Position numbers and translations under genes: made by a program. A stretch of DNA of 64,000 bases from Arsukibacterium indicum. Its GTDB lineage: Bacteria > Pseudomonadota > Gammaproteobacteria > Enterobacterales > Alteromonadaceae. The stretch covers positions 202,547 through 266,546 of the forward strand of contig NZ_JAHRID010000006.1 of NCBI RefSeq assembly GCF_019100565.1, in the 5' to 3' direction. This document shows, piece after piece, positions 59,035-64,000 of the stretch; the stretch's first letter is position 1; every line of letters begins with the position of its first letter. The notes under the pieces are model-generated. The model made no database searches. It saw only the letters and a program-made list of their open reading frames with translations, and had not been told where the DNA came from.

Positions 59035-60191
59035 TAGAATACCTCGTTGATGAGGGATTTTTGGAGGGCTTTGGAGGCGGAGATTTTTTCTAATGTAGTA
59101 TCGATTATTTCTCTTATAGAATCTAAGCTAGCCGTAATTTGGTTTTGTTTTTTCTTGTCCGAAGGATATGCAACTTGGAAGCTGCTAAAGCCCTCTATGC
59201 TTAGATTTTTTTGTGCACTTTGAGTCGCCAGACTCTCAACTGCAAGTCGCTTAGAATTTAAGTAATAATACAAATAGTCCTGTGTAACTTTATTCTCGTC
59301 CGCTTGTATACCGACAAGGCTATCCGTAAAGGCACTGTCGAAAGAAAGAATTCCGACATAACCAATATTCGCAGCGATTGTCATTACTATTGTACCCATA
59401 GGAAACATTTTGCTAATAGACAAGCCTTTCTCATTCAAAGTCTGTGTGAAATTTGAAATGTATTTGTCAGATTCAACAACTTCACCTGTTTGAATAAATG
59501 GGATATTTCCACCGTAGAATTCAGGGGCGTTTCGAGGCCTATGGGAAAATCTACCACGCTGTACAGATGCGATATTCATTATAGAATCAGTTTCATATGA
59601 GTCATCCTTAAGGAATACTCTTTCCATTGACTCTTTTGAAACTCTAAGCTTCTCCAGCACAGCAAAATCCTTCTCAATCACCTCATCCATCGCCCAGAGC
59701 AATTCTGCCAGTTCGGCCTGCTGTTCTTTGGGTGGGAGGAGAAATTCGTAGTTGGCGAGGTCGCGCCATTTGATGCGGCGGGTAATCGAACCGGAAGCAT
59801 TGGCGACAACATACTTCCAAAGCGCAGGGCTATTCAAAATTCCGATAAGAAAACCGTCGGCAATCATCTTGGGATTTTCACGAATCGTCAGAATGTCACC
59901 GGAACAAACTCCGGCAAAATTCGCACGCGGTGCGCGCTCACGAAAATCACTGGCATAGAGACTTCTTCGAACCAATAGGTAGTCATTGGGCTCAAATAGT
60001 TTCATTGCTGATGTTACCGAATCGGTTGATTCCCAACTATTAATTCGAAAATCCCACTGATTGATATTGCTTGAGCCGATGAAGCGCTCAAATCCGCTTT
60101 CACTCGGGTTGTTACAGCGCTTGCTGTACTCGGTTGCCACATCACCAAGCCGTACTTTTTTCCAATTACTTTTATCAACTTTAAACTGCAT
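59034..60191 (-). CDS. hsdS: Type I restriction enzyme specificity subunit S
   Basis: Reads the bipartite DNA target, 385 aa from ATG 60191; an upstream in-frame TTG at 60209 is less likely. Two target-recognition domains (about 10-145 and 200-345) each end in a conserved helical spacer (LPPKEQQAELAELLWAMDEV and KKKQNQITASLDSIREII). The target sequence cannot be deduced. It overlaps hsdM by 11 nt and hsdR by 1 nt. Confidence 0.93.
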   Translation of the reverse strand: MQFKVDKSNWKKVRLGDVATEYSKRCNNPSESGFERFIGSSNINQWDFRINSWESTDSVTSAMKLFEPNDYLLVRRSLYASDFRERAPRANFAGVCSGDILTIRENPKMIADGFLIGILNSPALWKYVVANASGSITRRIKWRDLANYEFLLPPKEQQAELAELLWAMDEVIEKDFAVLEKLRVSKESMERVFLKDDSYETDSIMNIASVQRGRFSHRPRNAPEFYGGNIPFIQTGEVVESDKYISNFTQTLNEKGLSISKMFPMGTIVMTIAANIGYVGILSFDSAFTDSLVGIQADENKVTQDYLYYYLNSKRLAVESLATQSAQKNLSIEGFSSFQVAYPSDKKKQNQITASLDSIREIIDTTLEKISASKALQKSLINEVF

Positions 60192-61653
60192 GGCTACCCA
60201 ACTCTGCAAAGAGACTTTCCATTGATTTTTTTAGCTCTGAACCTGAGTTGTTCCAGTTCTGGAGAACATCTGCAAAAGTGTGTTCATGGCTTTCGTCGTA
60301 TTTATTCACATAGAGACTGATATTCAGCGATGCCCGATTGTCAATGATTTCATCGATAGAAACCATTTTGGAAAGACCATCAATATCATGCTCACTTCTA
60401 TAGGCATTGAAGATTTTTGCGATATGGGTATCTTCCAAATAACTAATGGTCTTCTCTTTCTTGACCAAATCTGAAGCGTTAATAAAGAGGATTTTCCCTT
60501 TTCTCGATGACTTCTTATTGGTATTTGAGATAATCAAACAGGATTCCATACCCGAGTTGTAAAACAAGTTTCTGCCAAGGCCAATAACCGCTTCGATTCT
60601 GTCTGACTTGATAAACTCAGAACGAATATCGTCTTCCGAATTTCTATCGAGAATGCCTTGCGGCCACAAGCATATAGATCGGCCATTTTCAGAGTCTAAG
60701 CTTTTCTGAATGTGCTGTTCAAACGCATAATCCGCACATCCCTGCGGTGGCGTTCCCCATAGGTTTCTGCCGTACGGGTCATTTTCAAAACTCTTGCGAT
60801 CCCATGCTTTAATCGAATAAGGCGGGTTGGCCAGAATCACATTAAACTTTTTAAGCTCGTCATTTTCGATAAAGGCTGGCGCTGCCAGGGTATCGCCGCG
60901 GACAATGGCGAACTCCTCAATGCCGTGCATAAACATGTTCATGCGGGCAATGGCGCTGGTCAGCAGGTTAATCTCTTGGCCGTAGAGTTTAAGGTTACGG
61001 TACTCTTTGCCTTCTTCTTTTAAATGCAGCGCACAGTTAAGGAGTAAACCACCAGAGCCGCAGGTTGGGTCGTACACCGATTCACCAGGCTGCGGATCCA
61101 TAATCATGGTCATCAGCTTCACCACGGTTCTATTGGTGTAAAACTCGGCGGCGGTGTGGCCACTGTCATCAGCAAACTCTTTGATCAGATATTCATAGGC
61201 ATTGCCAAGTTTATCGTCGGGTACGGTACTCAAGTTGAGCTTATGCTGGGAGTAGTGTTCAATCAGGTTGATGAGCGTTTCATCGGAAAGCCGTTCTTTA
61301 TTGGTCCAGCTGGCATCGCCAAAAATCCCGAAGAGCGTTTCGGGGTTAGCCTTTTCGATGGCGCGCATCGCATCTTGGATGGCTACACCCACGTTCACCG
61401 TGACATTACGGACGTCATTCCAATGCGCCCCTGCTGGCACTTGAAAGTGGTGGTTTTCGGCAAATTCGGCGTAGGCAATATCACCATCGCTCTCGGCTAA
61501 AGCGCGCTCATACTCTTCGTCGTACACATCGCAAATTCGTTTAAAAAACAGCAGCGGGAAAATGTACTGCTTATAATCACCGGCATCGATGGTGCCGCGC
61601 AGTGCAACAGCGGCACCCCACAGGTATTTTTCAAGTTCTTGTTGGGTCATCAT
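60181..61653 (-). CDS. hsdM: Type I restriction enzyme methyltransferase subunit M
   Basis: N6-adenine methyltransferase, 490 aa. N-terminal HsdM helical domain (LWGAAVALRGTIDAGDYKQYI), SAM-binding motif I DPTCGSGG (195-202) and catalytic NPPY (276-279) are intact. Overlaps the DUF262 gene by 4 nt and hsdS by 11 nt. This is the complete HsdM of the operon, distinct in sequence from the HsdM remnant at the window end. Confidence 0.96.
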   Translation of the reverse strand: MMTQQELEKYLWGAAVALRGTIDAGDYKQYIFPLLFFKRICDVYDEEYERALAESDGDIAYAEFAENHHFQVPAGAHWNDVRNVTVNVGVAIQDAMRAIEKANPETLFGIFGDASWTNKERLSDETLINLIEHYSQHKLNLSTVPDDKLGNAYEYLIKEFADDSGHTAAEFYTNRTVVKLMTMIMDPQPGESVYDPTCGSGGLLLNCALHLKEEGKEYRNLKLYGQEINLLTSAIARMNMFMHGIEEFAIVRGDTLAAPAFIENDELKKFNVILANPPYSIKAWDRKSFENDPYGRNLWGTPPQGCADYAFEQHIQKSLDSENGRSICLWPQGILDRNSEDDIRSEFIKSDRIEAVIGLGRNLFYNSGMESCLIISNTNKKSSRKGKILFINASDLVKKEKTISYLEDTHIAKIFNAYRSEHDIDGLSKMVSIDEIIDNRASLNISLYVNKYDESHEHTFADVLQNWNNSGSELKKSMESLFAELGSHAV

Positions 61654-63437
61654 AAAACGGCATTCTCTACTTCAACGGCAGCCTGTTTAACATCAAGCAA
61701 ACGCATTAATTGGTTTTTAATATTTTGCCGCCGCTGCTCAAAGAAACTTAGAAAATCTTCAATCGCCAGCGACTGACTCGGCGCAATCAGGTTTTGCCGT
61801 AGATAACTTTCTCGTGCATCCTCAGTACTAAAGTTTTTCGCTAACCACTGCTTAAATTCCTGATCGCTCTTTTCAATATTGCTGGTAGCTTCCAGCAATT
61901 GCAGGTTGGGTAGTTTATTGAAGTGATTTAAAAACACTTCGATATCCGGCTCAGCAATATTCAGTTTGCGCAGTTTGGCTTTGTTAAAAAATGCCTGGGG
62001 GTGGATATGGTCCTGATGGTACTTATAGGCATTATTAAGCCCTGGGTATAACAAGGTTAATGCCGAATAGGTTTTGGCTTTGCCGTACTGCATATCGAGT
62101 AAGTTTTCGATATCGTCTTCAGTAAAACTAATGGATTTTCTGCTGCCACGGTAATGCTCAATGGTTTCTTGCAGTGGGAACTTGCCTAAGTGGCTATTAA
62201 TTAAATCCCGCATTTTCGGATAAATCGAATCCGGCTGGCCACCAAAGGTCCCTTTCAGTAAAACTCGGGCAAGCCATTCTTTAATGGCTTTGCGATCGGC
62301 TTCACGATGTGAACTGTGCAGAATGCTATCTACAAAACCGTTTTTATAAATAAAGTAGGCAATTGGAATAATGGTGTTGGTTGCCGCTAAGCTATCTCGG
62401 TTGTAACCCAGCTTGGCAACTAACTCGATACTGGCGCGCACTGCAGCCGAAGAATTTTCCCAATTGGCTTCGATGATCGCCATATTTTCTTTGGTGAAAT
62501 TATCGACTTTAAATTTCACATCAAAATCGGCGAGCACTAAACATGACTTTAAAACGATGTCTTTGTTGAAGTTAAAGCCATCGCCAATTTTATTAATGCT
62601 ATCGACAAACTCATGGATGATTTCACGTGCATCTTTGTCTTTCCACTGCGCGGTAGCAATAGAAAGCAAAAGGTCGGAATAGCTCAGCTTAGTACCGCCA
62701 CTGTTAATGCGAATGAAGATCTGCAACACCTTATCAAGCTCTTCCCCTTCTTCGAGGTAATAGCTAATACAGCCTTTTTGGTGTACCACGTTAAAGAACT
62801 CGTTCAGCGTGTTAATCGCAAATTCTGACTCTTGTTCGGTATACACCGAGGTATCCATCAGTTTGTTCTTCATCAAGAACATGGACACTTTACTCATATC
62901 GGTGATATCTAGAATTTTACCGCATTCAAACCAGAAATAGCCTTCTGTTGGCTGCGCTTCGTCGGCGGACAGAAACCTGAAATCGTATTCAATTTCCAAT
63001 TCATCCGACGGTTTCAGTAAATTTAAGTACAACTTTTTGGCTGGAAATGCGTGTGGACTATTCCACTGATAATACGGCATTTTTTTGGCATACGTGCCTG
63101 TGAGCGCAACATACATCGAGGTCATACGCTGCTGACCATCCAACAAAGCGATAATATCCTCATCATTTGAGATATCAGCCTTACGGTTATGCTTGTTGTC
63201 ACGCTCATGGTAGTGGTTTAAAAACTCATAGAACTGAAAGTCTTTAATTTTGTTTTTATCGACTCTCCAAAACAAAAAAGTACTAATTGGGTAATCGCGC
63301 ATCAACGAATCAAACAGCGTTTCAATTTGGTCGGTATCCCAAACAAATTCGCGTTGAATAGATGGCAGCACATAATGCCGTTTACGAATATTGTCGATAG
63401 CTTTTTTGATGGTAATAGGTGCTTCGTAACCGGCCAT
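61650..63437 (-). CDS. DUF262/DUF1524 nuclease (GmrSD/BrxU-like)
   Basis: 595 aa. N-terminal DUF262 (ParB/sulfiredoxin-like NTPase-type fold): SIQREFVW (26-33) and LLDGQQRMTS (99-107). C-terminal DUF1524 with an HNH-type nuclease signature: DHIHP (476-480) and NKLPNLQLLEATSNIEKS (about 507-525). Known relatives, GmrSD and BrxU, cut modified phage DNA using nucleotide. Here it is tied to hsdM by a 4-nt overlap and to the upstream HsdM remnant by 1 nt. Both halves look intact. Its target is unknown. Confidence 0.88.
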   Translation of the reverse strand: MAGYEAPITIKKAIDNIRKRHYVLPSIQREFVWDTDQIETLFDSLMRDYPISTFLFWRVDKNKIKDFQFYEFLNHYHERDNKHNRKADISNDEDIIALLDGQQRMTSMYVALTGTYAKKMPYYQWNSPHAFPAKKLYLNLLKPSDELEIEYDFRFLSADEAQPTEGYFWFECGKILDITDMSKVSMFLMKNKLMDTSVYTEQESEFAINTLNEFFNVVHQKGCISYYLEEGEELDKVLQIFIRINSGGTKLSYSDLLLSIATAQWKDKDAREIIHEFVDSINKIGDGFNFNKDIVLKSCLVLADFDVKFKVDNFTKENMAIIEANWENSSAAVRASIELVAKLGYNRDSLAATNTIIPIAYFIYKNGFVDSILHSSHREADRKAIKEWLARVLLKGTFGGQPDSIYPKMRDLINSHLGKFPLQETIEHYRGSRKSISFTEDDIENLLDMQYGKAKTYSALTLLYPGLNNAYKYHQDHIHPQAFFNKAKLRKLNIAEPDIEVFLNHFNKLPNLQLLEATSNIEKSDQEFKQWLAKNFSTEDARESYLRQNLIAPSQSLAIEDFLSFFEQRRQNIKNQLMRLLDVKQAAVEVENAVL

Positions 63438-63973
63438 TAGAGAAACCTCTGTAAAATCGTTTTAAATTTTTCTTCTGCCGCAAGGCTTTCTTGCCATGCA
63501 CGTTTTAAATCTGCCATTGCTTCTTCCACAGTAGGTAGGTCATCTTCAATGATTTTCTCAACGTAGAGCGGAATATTGAGGTTGTAATCATTGGCTGCTA
63601 AATCGGCTTGTGATGCCACTTTGACGTGATTTGGCACATCCTGGAATTGTTTATACCAGTCATAAATTTGTTGGACGTGGCTAGGTTCGAGGAAGTTTTG
63701 TGCACGGCCCACGCGGATTTGATTTGCTGCATCGATAAACAATACTTTACCTGCTTTAGCGGCGGGCTTAGCACGTCGGAAGACCATGACACATGCAGCT
63801 AACTGGGTGCCATAAAACACGTTAGGGCCAAGCCCGATCACCGCTTCTAACATGTCTTGTTCGAGCAGCGCTTTGCGAATAACACCTTCGGCCCCTTTGC
63901 GGAATAAAGCACCATGAGGCAATTGTAGTGGCACACTAAATTTGGCCACCTGATTAGAGGTGTTATCATACAC
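63437..63973 (-). pseudogene. Truncated HsdM: C-terminal part only
   Basis: 178 codons from GTG 63973. From LPHGALFRKGAEG onward it matches the C-terminal third of type I HsdM (LEAVIGLGPNVFYGTQLAACVMVFRR), but the SAM-binding and NPPY motifs are missing. The first 17 residues are unlike HsdM, and upstream the frame meets TAG at 63995-63997, so the gene is not simply cut by the window edge. It is probably a remnant of an earlier methyltransferase. The stop overlaps the DUF262 start by 1 nt. Confidence 0.8.
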
Positions 63974-64000
63974 CTCATAGATGATTAGGTGACACTATGA
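63948..64000. repeat. Repeated CACCT/AGGTG motifs at the hsdM breakpoint
   Basis: Two inverted repeats, CACCTGATTAGAGGTG and CACCT-N11-AGGTG, share GATTAG and sit exactly where HsdM similarity is lost. The last 20 bases include TTAGGTGACACTAT, identical to the core of the phage SP6 promoter. It may be a recombination junction, a mobile-element end or an assembly or vector artefact. Confidence 0.45.

Noticed and set aside
63980..64000. A functional SP6-type phage promoter
   Set aside because: Only the core 14 bases match and the initiating bases differ; no phage genes or RNA polymerase are nearby. It is better treated as a possible artefact or chance match.

Overview
The window is a stretch of gammaproteobacterial chromosome. 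Gene content and order (sspAB-petABC-rpsI/rplM-zapE-zapG-degQ-degS, murA-ibaG-mla, kdsDC-lptCAB-rpoN-hpf-ptsN-rapZ-npr, mutM, rpmBG-radC-coaBC-dut-slmA-pyrE-rph-yicC) point to an aerobic, probably aquatic member of the Alteromonadales / Rheinheimera-Alishewanella-like group. The genus is an inference from gene order and protein style; no rRNA or tRNA gene is present to settle it.

Layout. 1-3290: minus-strand ferric iron ABC importer (fbpA-fbpB-fbpC, fbpC cut by the window edge) with a promoter overlapped by a Fur-like site. 3291-4548: membrane thioredoxin and methylglyoxal synthase. 4585-7309: divergent ilvC/ilvY with an operator-like palindrome and terminators. 7348-13500: sspBA, the cytochrome bc1 operon, ribosomal proteins S9/L13, and zapE. 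13624-16696: zapG and the periplasmic proteases DegQ and DegS. 16735-21303: murA, ibaG and the Mla lipid-transport operon. 21567-29300: caxA, the KDO and LPS-transport genes, then the rpoN/PTS-Ntr cluster. 29322-35189: six-gene Mrp Na+/H+ antiporter operon with MrpA and MrpB fused.

35190-45607 is a more variable block. It holds a tiny HTH gene with twin operator-like palindromes, and a TPP-riboswitch-controlled thiamine uptake operon (TonB receptor, YkoF-like binding protein, PnuT, kinase). It also holds an endolysin-like M15 peptidase with an SH3 domain, the Mg2+ transporter MgtE, and a tight three-gene set (DUF432-like protein, MscS channel, Omp85-like barrel) that may be an undescribed envelope module. 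45614-53198 returns to housekeeping genes; slmA and pyrE are separated by a large multi-hairpin palindromic element.

53199-64000 is the left part of a genomic island inserted just behind yicC. A P4-type tyrosine integrase with arm-type repeats is followed by a minus-strand defence operon, which in transcription order is: a truncated HsdM remnant at the window edge, a DUF262/DUF1524 (GmrSD/BrxU-like) nuclease, HsdM, HsdS, HsdR, and an unrecognised two-TM coiled-coil protein. The tight overlaps suggest co-transcription. The coiled-coil protein, the interposed DUF262 nuclease and the broken HsdM make this the best candidate for an uncharacterised composite anti-phage system.
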